DNA from: Atriophallophorus winterbourni
Lineage: Eukaryota > Platyhelminthes > Trematoda > Plagiorchiida > Microphallidae
Reading direction: 5' to 3'
NCBI GenBank assembly: GCA_013407085.1
Contig: JACCGJ010019083.1
Span: forward strand, 1-64,000
DNA length: 64,000 bases
Shown here: positions 49,894-58,960 of the stretch, piece after piece
Layout: each line of letters starts with the position of its first letter
Numbering within the stretch: the stretch's first letter is position 1
Notes under the pieces: model-generated
What the model saw: only the letters and a program-made list of their open reading frames with translations
The model's database searches: none
Told to the model about the DNA's origin: nothing
Made by a program: the position numbers and the translations under genes

Positions 49894-51579
49894 TCACTCT
49901 GCGGCTGGTACGTGTTTAACGAATGAAGGATTAGACAGAATGGGTGAGGGTCGATCGGATGTAACATCACTGGTCGTCATAGGCTGTGTGGGTGGGGTCG
50001 AAGTGGTAGCTTCTTGTGATGACTTTCGTTCAACGTAAGCGGGTTTGAAGCGATCGATGCTAGCTTTGTCTTTATTACCGTTGCGTAGCTGAAAGTTTTG
50101 CTTTGGTCTTGAGCGGTAAGGTGCTGGTTCAGCTTTGCCGGTAGGGCGATTGTCAAGTACCCTTTTGCCAGTCTGTCTCAGTGTGGAGCCAAATTCGCGT
50201 TTTTCTGCTTTTAGCTTTTTAGGCGGTAGCCTGCGAGCTTTAGCAACATTTCGAGGACCTTTAGTGACGATGTGATGATGAACATCGTGGGTGGGTTGCT
50301 CCGTGTATTGTGCTGGGCGTGTTAGGGTCGGAAAATCGCTGTAAGTGGCATTGTTCGGGACGAAACTTCGAAGACCAGGTGAGGTGATTGAACATAGTTT
50401 ACCGGACACGTTTACTGACGTGGTATTGTCGTGTAGCCGTCAGTGCTGGAGATCGACAACGAGACCGTATTTCGTCAGAAAGTCGATACCGATGATAGGC
50501 TTCTGAACATCGGCTATCAAGAAGACGAAAGGGAATTCACGTCTAATTCCGAGATCGAGTTTTAAATTTTTTTTACCGTAAGTCGAGATCCTCGAATTGT
50601 TAGCCGCCTGCAATGTGATGCCTGAATGACGAAGGTCGCGTTTTTCGTAACTGCGCGGTATAACTCTTACCTCAGCGCCGGTGTCTACGAGAAAATTGAG
50701 CTTAGAAGATGCGTCGTAGACGTATAAGTGGCGACTAGTGGGTTTGTCAGGAACGGTTGTCGTCATAACTGACTTGCTACGTGGTTTTTCAACACGGTGG
50801 CTGTCAGCGTTAGGATGTTTACACCCGGGGCGACAATTGCGCGCGGCGTTTTCGAAACGACGGTGATAATAACAGAACCAGTTGGTATCGCGAGGGCGAG
50901 AGTGGTTCCTATTTCAAGATGGACTCCGGAGTCTAGCTCTAGACGTTTTGAGTCGTTTCATGTTGGAAATGATAAGCTGTAAGAATGCAAGCTCCTTAGT
51001 TAGCAGGGCCACTGTGGCTTTAAGCTTTGGGAGGTTACCACCTTCCGATACTTGATTGACGCTGGTTCCATCGATGCGTTCGTTAATTTTATCTGCTAGT
51101 TCGGCCAATGTTTCGAGGCAGACCTCATCGACCGACACGGCAAGGATGGCGGTGGCGCTGTGTGGCAGGCAGTTCAGCCAAAGTTGCTGTAGAACGGAAT
51201 CGTCTAACTTTGTGTTGCCCACCAGGGAACGCATGTGGCGTAACAGCTGTGAACGGGTTCTGTCGCCTAGTTCTACACCAGTCAGCAGTTGTTTTAGCCT
51301 GGCTTCGTCAGAGGCCATAGTACGCTTGAGCACAGCAGCCTTCAGCGTGTCGTGAGGCGAAATAGAGGGCATGGGGTCAAAAACGTCTAATACTTCTTTC
51401 GCGATGTGGGACGGTAATTGTGATTGTACGAAAGAAAACTTGACCTCTTGTTTCGTGATCTGTCTGAAACGAAACATACCCTCTATTTGGATGAACCACA
51501 CGTGCGGGTTTGCAGGGTCAAAAGCTGGCGTGTTACAGCTGATAACGTTCATTTGCGATTCGTTATGTTCAGACGACAT
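49894..51579 (-). pseudogene. G1 gag-protease-pol tail, one frame with two TGA codons
   Basis: A single frame runs from the Gag start (MSSEHNESQMNV, 51,579) to 49,894 with stops only at about 50,914 and 50,440. Gag: PANPHVWFIQIEGMFRFR, SQLPSHIAKEVLDV, LKQLLTGVELGDRTRSQLL. After the first TGA comes the knuckle WFCYYHRRFENAARNCRPGC, then the protease (LNFLVDTGAEVRVIPRSYEK and KPIIGIDFLTKYGLVVDLQH; DTGA active site and IIG). After the second TGA it continues to ARRLPPKKLKAEKREFG, the start of RT, then jumps to SIDRFKPAYVERKSS, the C-terminal tail after integrase. Both TGAs could come from CGA by C-to-T change. In Gypsy elements Gag packages the RNA and protease matures the polyprotein. Such an element could only move with enzymes from a helper. 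Confidence 0.9.
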
Positions 51580-51665
51580 TATAGCAAAATTGAAAAAAAC
51601 GGGAGTTCTGAGCGAAAAATGGAACACGGGTTCAAAAATTATGTAGTGCTCGGGATCACCAATTA

Positions 51666-52032
51666 TGTAGTGGATAAATGCAAAAATTATAACAGGAAAA
51701 TGTTATAGTGAAAATAGACAAGGAATGAACTCACGAAAAGTGAAAATTTAATGTCCGATGCAAATATCCACACACAAAAATATTCCAGCTCCAAACTCCG
51801 GTGTATCGCGTTGATTAGCAATTAGAATTGGCGAAGCTGAAAAATGCGACGAAAGTCAATTTTGCTGTTAACCCTCTTGATTCGCAAACACGCAATAACG
51901 CAGCACCACGAAAATCAAGCAGAAGACGAACACGCGCGGAAAAAGTATATTCTGCAATAATGTTTGATTAAAACAAACATTGATGGAAATGGAAGTACAA
52001 TTAAAAAGAAAGTGAAATTACAAGTTGCTACA
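51666..52032 (-). repeat. 5' LTR of G1
   Basis: 367 bp with the same termini as the 3' LTR. The internal side (minus sense) begins TAATTGGTGATCCCG. Confidence 0.93.
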
Positions 52033-52109
52033 AGGTAACCTGACACTTAATTATACTATGTATTTTGTACATTGTGAACTGTTCTATGCGTGTGCTAATG
52101 TACAAAATA

Positions 52110-53644
52110 CTTACAATTGGTTCAATAACCAGGAATATCATGACAAAATATATTGTCTATAGAAGTGTTTATTTTGAGAATTGTGCATAGCGATGAAGCA
52201 GTAAGAGAATCTACAAGTGTTTTAAATTTACCTGTGGATGTGCAGATGCGAAAATAGAGTGGAAAACAATTCCTAATTAAAAAGAAGTTTCGTCGAATTT
52301 TAGTGCGAGTAAGGGGAATATGTAATAGCCTCATTCGGTTACGTCGTACATAACGATTACAATCTTGGAAGCGCATTGTGGACCTAATCTTAACTGTGAT
52401 GATTCGAAAGAAAATAAAAAGTTTGAGGCGAATTCTACGTAATCATAGCGGGTCAATGTCTAGTAGACTGCATCGTACTTTATAAGATGAAGAATTAGAG
52501 TAGCCTAACATGGTTTTGCTAATTCTACGTTGAAGGCTTTCTAAGAGTATACAGTCACGCCTAGCAATGTTGGAGTAGGCTATATTACAGTAGTCAAGAT
52601 GCGGTAATACTTTTATTTTATATACAATTAGTCTACTTTCACAAAAGAGGAATTTTTGATTGATCAAACCAAAATTCTGAACTCCCCCAAGGACGGTCCC
52701 GAGCCCGTCTGAGAAAGGAGGAGGGTTGGGCTTAAGGCTAGCAACCCAATCCCGTAAAACCTACATTGCTACGGAAACAATGACAACAGATCCGTGGTTC
52801 AGGCATGTCTGCAGGATGGATCCCAGTTCGCATACGAAGGTAGCCATGCACTAGCATCTGCAAAGTAAACGAAAAAGGGGAGGGCCCAAGGAAACTTAGC
52901 GCAGAACGTTGAAACGCAAACTACATGCACAAGGATTCACGGTGCAGACGGCAACAGAAGCAGCGACAGACCGGAACCACTGGCGTGAAGTTGTCTTCGC
53001 CTCATGTGCCACCCGGCACGGAGAGGACTGAATGAATGAATGAATGAATGAATGGAACCAAAACTCTGTCTAGCTCTTGCTATGAGAAATCTAACTTGTT
53101 CGTTGAAATTAGGAGATGCAGAATACCTAAATCCTAAGTCTTTGATTTCGTTAGAAGGTGCGAGTGGTGTTTTGTTGTGGATGATACTAGCAGGGGGTAT
53201 TGAGCAACGTATACCCATGAATTGCGTCTTCAGACTGAGAATTCTAACCCCCATTGTGAGCTCCAACTTGAAAGGGTTCAAAAATCATCGTTGAGGAAGT
53301 CTATAGTTTGTGATATCTCTATGGCTGGAAAAGCTAAGACAAGTTTATTATCATCCGCAAAGATAAAAAGCTTTGAGTTTTTTACAAAATCTTGCACATC
53401 ATCAATATATATAAGGAAAAGGAGAGGACCTAGTACGCTACCCTGAATGACTCCACTTGGTATAGGTTGTGTTTCAGACGATGTGCCATTAACGGAAACG
53501 GAGAAGGTACGATCAGAAAGATATGAACAGAACCAATTAAATAGGGGCCCGGAAATACCGAGTGATGATAATTTTCGAAGAAGAAGAGAATGAGGAACCT
53601 TATCAAATGCTTTGGTAATGTCTAAGAAAACTGTCAATACAGCT
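52110..53644 (-). pseudogene. element E reverse transcriptase, palm to C-terminus
   Basis: The segment 53,637-53,278 has TVFLDITKAFDKVPHSLL, PSGVIQGSVLGPLLFLIYID and FIFADDNKLVLAF with intact aspartates. The next frame (53,281-53,060) has LKTQFMGIRCSIPPASIIHN and RFLIARARQSFGS, where the RTE-derived short element interrupts. After it 52,667-52,443 gives VLPHLDYCNIAYSNIARRDC and LESLQRRISKTMLG, and 52,376-52,122 the C-terminus (RNRMRLLHIPLTRTKIRRNF, FFLIRNCFPLYF). The insertion and several frame changes make it inactive. Confidence 0.87.
52680..53055 (+). mobile_element. RTE-derived short element (copy 2) inside E
   Basis: 376 bp, start AACTCCCCCAAGGACGGTCC, end (TGAA)n, flanked by AACCAAAATTCTG (52,667-52,679) and AACCAAAACTCTG (53,056-53,068). 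It lies antisense inside the RT thumb of E at exactly the same nucleotide as copy 3 in the second E copy. Slightly more mutated than copy 3 (for example GCACTAGCATCTGCAAAGTA). Confidence 0.92.
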
Positions 53645-54036
53645 CAATAGTTCAATGGTTCAATAGTATATTTATGGTAAAATAAGCACATAGCTTCAAA
53701 TAACCACAGGATGTGTTTACAGTGGATCGAAAAAATAGGATGAAGAAAGAAAAAATCGTCATAGTGGGGTTCGAGGGAATAAATTGGTCGGTATAATCAG
53801 TATGGGTGCGGGGAGGCCTTATAGCGGGCCACACTCGCTTTGGAGTTGCGTCTTCCCGAGTTCGCTAGGCGGTAGCTTGAGAATAGGGAGGCTTCGGGGT
53901 TGTGTTAGACCTTTCCGGGATTCTTGTGGCATTTGTACGGGTAGGAGATCGACTCCAGACACGGGAAATAGTGAGTCTGAAAGAGTGGGAAACTTGGAAC
54001 GCATTATAATCGGTGTGAATACAGAAGAAAAAAATG

Positions 54037-55506
54037 TCACGCAGAATAAACATACCCTTTCATATGTGTGTCCAAGCGTTGTTTAAAGGTTGAGACTGAT
54101 TGGGAGTTTACAACGGTTGCCGGCAGTGCGTTCCATACTCGCGTAATTCGAAGCGTTAAAAAATTACTGCGGCAATTTAACCGGCTGATTTGGTGTGAGA
54201 GCTTGAGATTATGTCCACAGTGATTGACAACAGGAGACAAGATAAACATATTCCTGCATGGATGATTGATTTCGGCGAGTGCACGGAATGTGAAAATCAG
54301 ATCTCCCCGCAGACGACGGTATTTCAGGGAAAAGAGATTACATCTTCTCAGACGTTCCTCATATGCTGTACTGGACAAACCTCGAATAAACTTGGTAGCT
54401 CTGCGTTGAGGTTGCTCCAGTTGCTGTATATCCTTCTTTAGCCATGGACTCCATGCGCAGACAGAGTATTCTAGCGATGGACGAACATAGGCTGTCAACA
54501 AACGTGGCAGGATCTGTGCGTGAAAATGTCCGAAGGCTCGTTTAAGAAATCCTAGATTTCGGTTTGCTGATCCAGCAGCCTTGCAGCAATGACGAGAGCA
54601 GCCTAGGTCCCGCTGCATAATGATTCCAAGGTCTGTTTCGCTCTCGACATTTTGTAGTTGCTCCCCTCCAAGGGTGTACGGAATTGGTGATTTAATTCTC
54701 AGTGAAAGAGTATGGCACTTAGATGTATTAAAATTCAGGCGATTTTCAGATGACCACTTGTGTAGCACATCTAGATCGGCCTGCAATTTGTCGTGGTCAT
54801 CTGATGTCTGTTGATGTCGCCAAAGCTTGATGTCATCCGCGAACATAAGAAATGGTGACTTTATTGTTAACCCGATATCATTGATGAAAATGAGAAACAA
54901 TCGTGGGCCTAGTACGGATCCCTGTGGGACACCACAGGTCGCTGTGAAGCTCTCCGAATGGGATTGCCTGACACGCACACGAAGAGTTCGATTTTGCAGG
55001 AATTTTTCTATCCATGCCAGAAGGGGACCACCAATTTTATAAAACTGGAGCTTGTGCAAGAGGATATTATGGTCAACACGGTCAAAGGCTTTGGAAAAGT
55101 CGAGGTAAACAACATCTACCCCTAAGCCGGAATCAACTGCTTTGGTCCAGTCATCGCGCGCAAGTATGAGGTTTGTGGTGCATGAACGATGGCTGCGGAA
55201 CCCGTGTTGTTCCGATGTGAGAAGGTTGTTTGTTTCCAGGTGATTCATTATTGCGTCGGCCAGGATACTCTCCATAATCTTGGAAATAATTGGAAGAAGG
55301 GTAATTGGGCGGTAATTGCTCGGCATTGTGCGATCACCGGATTTAAATATAGGGGTGATAAGTCCGTCTTTCCATTGTTGCGGTATTTCTGTGGCGTCCA
55401 AAGAACGCTGGAATAAGGCTGCTAGGTAGTCTGAGATTATGGGCGCTGCGGCAATTAAAGCTTTTGGGTGTATCCCATCGAGCCCCGGGGAGGCGTTTTG
55501 GCGCAT
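54037..55506 (-). CDS. F reverse transcriptase, intact 489-codon frame
   Basis: An uninterrupted frame covers the whole RT: NASPGLDGIHPKALIAAAP, QQWKDGLITPIFKSGDRTMP, SNYRPITLLPIISKIMESIL, EQHGFRSHRSCTTNL, YLDFSKAFDRVDHNILLHKL, CGVPQGSVLGPRLFLIFIND, FLMFADDIKLWRHQ with both aspartates, ETDLGIIMQRDLGCS, and a C-terminal RRLRGDLIFTFRALAEIN and TRVWNALPATVV. It starts at an internal methionine only because the link to the endonuclease is broken by a frameshift near 55,570; as part of a polyprotein its N-terminus lies further upstream. In life it would copy the element RNA at the nicked target. It is the best-preserved RT in the window. Confidence 0.9.
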   Translation of the reverse strand: MRQNASPGLDGIHPKALIAAAPIISDYLAALFQRSLDATEIPQQWKDGLITPIFKSGDRTMPSNYRPITLLPIISKIMESILADAIMNHLETNNLLTSEQHGFRSHRSCTTNLILARDDWTKAVDSGLGVDVVYLDFSKAFDRVDHNILLHKLQFYKIGGPLLAWIEKFLQNRTLRVRVRQSHSESFTATCGVPQGSVLGPRLFLIFINDIGLTIKSPFLMFADDIKLWRHQQTSDDHDKLQADLDVLHKWSSENRLNFNTSKCHTLSLRIKSPIPYTLGGEQLQNVESETDLGIIMQRDLGCSRHCCKAAGSANRNLGFLKRAFGHFHAQILPRLLTAYVRPSLEYSVCAWSPWLKKDIQQLEQPQRRATKFIRGLSSTAYEERLRRCNLFSLKYRRLRGDLIFTFRALAEINHPCRNMFILSPVVNHCGHNLKLSHQISRLNCRSNFLTLRITRVWNALPATVVNSQSVSTFKQRLDTHMKGYVYSA

Positions 55507-55569
55507 GCATAGTATTTTTCGATGAACAATCTCAGGGGTAAAAAGATTGGTTGAAATGTGGGGGATTAT

Positions 55570-56830
55570 TGAAATTTAATGTAGCTGTAGTGGACCTTGT
55601 GTTACCTGAAAAATAGGTTCGAAGTGCGTCCGGAGTGCATTCGCTGCGTCAGCGGACGTAGCAGTTAACCCTCTCGAAGATTGAAGAGGTGGCATGCCGA
55701 TTTTTACTTTTCTTTTGCTGTTTATATGCTGGTACAGGAGTTTTGGGTTCTGCACGAACTAATCAGTCAGGCTGCGTTGATATAAGTATCGATCTTGCCG
55801 CTTGAGAAAAACGCTATGGTTCCGCAAACGTCGATATGATTCCCAGCTGGAAAGAGTGGGACATGTAGTATACTTGTACCAAGCTTCATTACGTAGTGCA
55901 ATTACTTTTATAGTTCTGCTTCGAATTTCTGCATTTCTGCGCTGCGGTGCATATGGCTTTTCGAATGTACAAATATCCAAGAGTGCATGCCATTTCGTCA
56001 CAAACTCGGTCCAGCAGGCGTCAAGTCCCAAATTTTCGGGCACAGTCCAATTGTTAGCTGAGACAAGTTCGGATAAAAGACGATAATCGGTCACATATCG
56101 CTGTTTTTGTACACGATTGTTTGGATAATGAGCGTACGAGATATATGAAAAACATAAGATTACGTGGTCACTTTTACCTAGTGGGGGATACGTAACCAAG
56201 TTGGATATCATATGCTCTTCATTGGTAAAGATTAGATCGAGAGTTGATGCATTGGAGCTTCCACTATAGCGGGTGGGGTCCAGTACGTGATTGTACAACG
56301 GGTGAGAGGTAATAACTTCCAGAAAATCTCTTGCAAAGTTGTGAACCGTGGTACCTGATGACAAACCAGGTGAATTAAAGTCGCTCATAATTAACATGTG
56401 GGTAAAGTTCATTGATAAGAAATTCCGGATACAAGTAAGCAAACAATGGTCACTTTCTTCCGATGTGTTCGGGGGACGGTAGATTACGGCAAGTAGTGCA
56501 GAATCACTTCTTTGTAATTTGAGGCGGCACCAAAGGGTATCGGTGTGGGGTAATCTCTCATCATCAACCAGTTCACAGGAGAGAGCTTGATTAACGTAGA
56601 GGAGTACACCACCACCTTTGGATGGACGATCCATACGAAAAAGTTGCATTCCTGACAAGGCGATTTCAGAAGATAATACATCTGTGGTGAGCCACGTTTC
56701 TGTTATCGCAATAAGGTCGAAATTTTCGGCTAAATTCAAGAGATTTAGTTCAGAATGTTTTGTCAAAAAACCTCTGGCATTTGTATAGCAGCATTTTAAA
56801 TATTTTTGATGCAGTAATTGGGAGTCTGTT
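55570..56830 (-). pseudogene. F endonuclease and linker (one stop, then frameshift)
   Basis: Begins with CCYTNARGFLTKHSELNLLN near 56,800 and has the complete APE order: LIAITETWLTTDVLSSEIA, GGGVLLYVNQALSCELVDDE, MLIMSDFNSPGLS, ASTLDLIFTNEEHM, PPLGKSDHVILCF, then the linker KRQDRYLYQRSLTD. A TAG ends the long frame at 55,759, after which the same frame continues FVQNPKLLYQHINSKRKVKI and DAANALRTYFEPIFQ to about 55,580 before the shift into the RT frame. Catalytic E, D and H are present, so one stop and one shift are the only visible faults. Confidence 0.87.
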
Positions 56831-56834
56831 GTGC

Positions 56835-57860
56835 CGATCTCAATGGGATCGGCTACTGGAGGTGCACTTATTCCACCGGCCCCGATGAAGCCGGCTCCTG
56901 GGAGTTTTTTGAAACAGTCGTGTGTAGTTCGCTAGCAGATTGGTCTCCATTCGACGCGACTGGTGATTGTAGACGAGGCTGTGGTTTGTCGACTGCGGAG
57001 CGAAGTCGAACCTCCGTGGGTGCAAGGCGCATATCCTCTGAGAATGGTGCATATACGTCAGGAGAGGGAGGTACCGCTGTGCTTAGAGGATGCTTGGGAG
57101 TTAAGTTTTTTGAGACACAAACTATATCACCTGTATGAATCCGCGTCGATGTCTAGAAAATTCCTCTTTCGGTCCAGCAAGATCAAACGAACTGAAGACA
57201 TTTGTTCCCACCCTACACCCGTGTTTCTTATCAAGTTTTTTGTGTCATAATTTTCCAGTGATATTTTTTGTTTGTTCTTCATATTGAAAATAACATTTAA
57301 ACTAAATGTTAAATCTGTGAGCGTTTTCTTTCCCGAACATTTTCCCTTTGTTTAACTGCACTTCGGCTTCCGCACATTTTGATTTGTCCGTTACCCGTGT
57401 TTACCGTTATTGCAAAACGGTAATTTTTTGTGCTCTCAACTGAGTTGTTGGACTTCCGTTTATTGGACGCTTTGGGTTTGCATTGAAAACCTGTATTCGA
57501 TTACCGTTGAGGTTTGTTATATTTTGCTTTTTAATCGCCTTTGTCAATATAGTACAGCGTTATTTGACGTATTGTTCTGATTTGGGATCGATTCGTAAAC
57601 GCTCGTCACTCCCGGTAGAAGATTCTCGTGACTCGTAGCAGGCAGCTAGTTTCCGTGAAAGAAACTATTCCCCAGTGACGGTTTGGTCGCTACATCACCG
57701 ATAGGACCACTTTGAAGTTTGCCACTTCGCGTTTTATCAAAGGCAGAACGGAGGCGGATCTCGGAAGGCGCAAAACGTTTGTGTTGATACCAACTTTGTA
57801 ACGCATCGCTCACCATGGATTCGGATTGGAGAGTAACTTTGAGTATACGGGGCCCTGAGC
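56835..57860. other. F inter-ORF region
   Basis: About 1 kb between the ORF1 stop and the endonuclease start, inside F. Open frames exist on the plus strand (56,818-57,250) but have no recognisable domain. Probably untranslated sequence, or a lost linker between ORF1 and ORF2. Confidence 0.5.
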
Positions 57861-57864
57861 CCTT

Positions 57865-58918
57865 TTAGGTAGGTGAGGCAGGCAATCGTTTCAAACCAAT
57901 AGTCAAAGTATCAATTATTTTACTTTGTTGTTGTATGAAACGCCATTGTTCGCAGTCATGAATGGTGTTTTTATTGGCATCCGCGTCATTTAGTTCCGAA
58001 ACTCCAAGAATAAAGATGCTTTTCTTGTCGTTATCTTGTTTCCAATTGAAGCTCACTTCCTTCTTAGCTTGCCGTTCAATCCATGACACGTCCGGAAATA
58101 TACGAATGGATGGGGTTCCGTTGCGCAAGGTGTATGCAGAAAGCAAAACGGATTCAACATCTACCAAGGATTTAAGCGTGACGCGCAGCAGTCTAGGCTC
58201 GCCAATATGTACTGATTTCGGATGTCTGGACAAACGCACAATATTCTCAGCCTCTGAAAAAATTTTCAATGACTCACATACGGTCCGCCATTGTTGCGCA
58301 TCTTGCGCTTGTCGAGTTTTAAAACAGGGTGAAGTCGCTTCCGGCACATTGGTGCATATAACGGTTAACGCCTCTATGGAACGGGAGCTTACCTTTGGGG
58401 CTATTTTCTTCGCTGCTGTGAAATTCACATGAGTAGAAAGAGGAACATCTCTTTCGGTTGCTGGTGTGTTTCCCGCGACTAACGACGCGAATGTGGGAAC
58501 GGGATGAGGTGCGATTTTTTCAATCAGCAACGGTTGAGAATTTGAAGAAACATTTATTCCCTCTACTTGGCTCAGTCGCTTTTCAAGGGATGCTATTTTA
58601 TTCGATTGTTGAGCTAACAGTTTATGCAGAAAACGGACAATGGGGTTGTCTGTACAGGCTTTGCAAAACCAGAGCATAGTTGAATTTTTTTGGTGTGCAA
58701 TAAAATCAGCAGGCGTCAAACCTGAGCAACCAGAATGAAACCAGGAACAACAAATGCTGCATTCTATTCGTTCTAAAACCGAAGTTGAACATCCGGTTTC
58801 ACCGCAAACGGCAAGTCCCGGTGAGCTTTTGGATTATTGAGATTTCTTACGAGTAATTGGTTGATTTGATGTAGTTGAAGAGTTACGACGAACAGTTTTC
58901 GAGCCACGGAGAACCATT
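57865..58918 (-). pseudogene. F ORF1 protein with PHD-type finger (one stop)
   Basis: ATG at 58,918 (MVLRGSKTVRRNSSTTSNQ), TAA after RKKSQ, then in the same frame GLAVCGETGCSTSVL, RIECSICCSWFHSGCSGL and MLWFCKACTDNP, a PHD-like finger. Next come a coiled stretch (NKIASLEKRLSQVEG) and the conserved nucleic-acid-binding part (LTVICTNVPEATSPCF, ENIVRLSRHPKSVHIGEPRL, SIRIFPDVSWIERQAKKEV). Same architecture as ORF1 of element A but clearly different sequence. Apart from the one TAA the frame is open to the end. Confidence 0.85.
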
Positions 58919-58960
58919 GTCAGTAATGTAATGTTGGAAACTTAAATAAAAAAATGTTAT

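Larger units (their letters stand above)
49444..52032 (-). mobile_element. Gypsy LTR element G1, complete ends, internally deleted
   Basis: LTRs lie at 49,444-49,809 and 51,666-52,032 (366 and 367 bp, about 16 differences by eye, roughly 4-5 percent). They start TGTAGTGGATAAATGC and end AAGTTGCTACA. The 4-bp target duplication AGGT is at 49,440-49,443 and 52,033-52,036. In minus orientation the 5' LTR is followed by TAATTGGTGATCCCGAG, a plausible primer-binding site. The 3' LTR is preceded by the purine tract CTAGGGGGGAG. The interior encodes gag, zinc knuckle and protease, then jumps to the pol C-terminal tail. RT, RNase H and integrase are missing. Confidence 0.95.
52037..53644 (-). mobile_element. 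CR1/L2-like element E, 3' half (split by element F)
   Basis: Contains the RT from the palm to the C-terminus and the 3' UTR. Its upstream edge at 53,644 (ATACAGCT) is exactly adjacent, in the second E copy at 63,550, to the sequence that begins the other half at 58,961 (AATCCATGATC). The two halves are therefore one element interrupted by F. The 3' end runs to about 52,037, where the target duplication of G1 lies. Confidence 0.9.
53645..58960 (-). mobile_element. CR1-like element F, near full length, nested in E
   Basis: 5,316 bp containing ORF1, endonuclease and RT in order on the minus strand, inserted in the RT of E. The empty site is known from the second E copy. The 3' end carries a short tandem tail (CAATAGTTCAATGGTTCAAT, plus sense). 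The 5' end (AAAAAAATGTTAT) is about 40 bp upstream of the ORF1 ATG. No clear target duplication. Lesions are few, so it is among the youngest elements here. Confidence 0.9.

Noticed and set aside
56818..57250. Plus-strand frames of 95-106 codons in the F inter-ORF region
   Set aside because: Antisense to F, no recognisable domain, and composition follows the retrotransposon leader.
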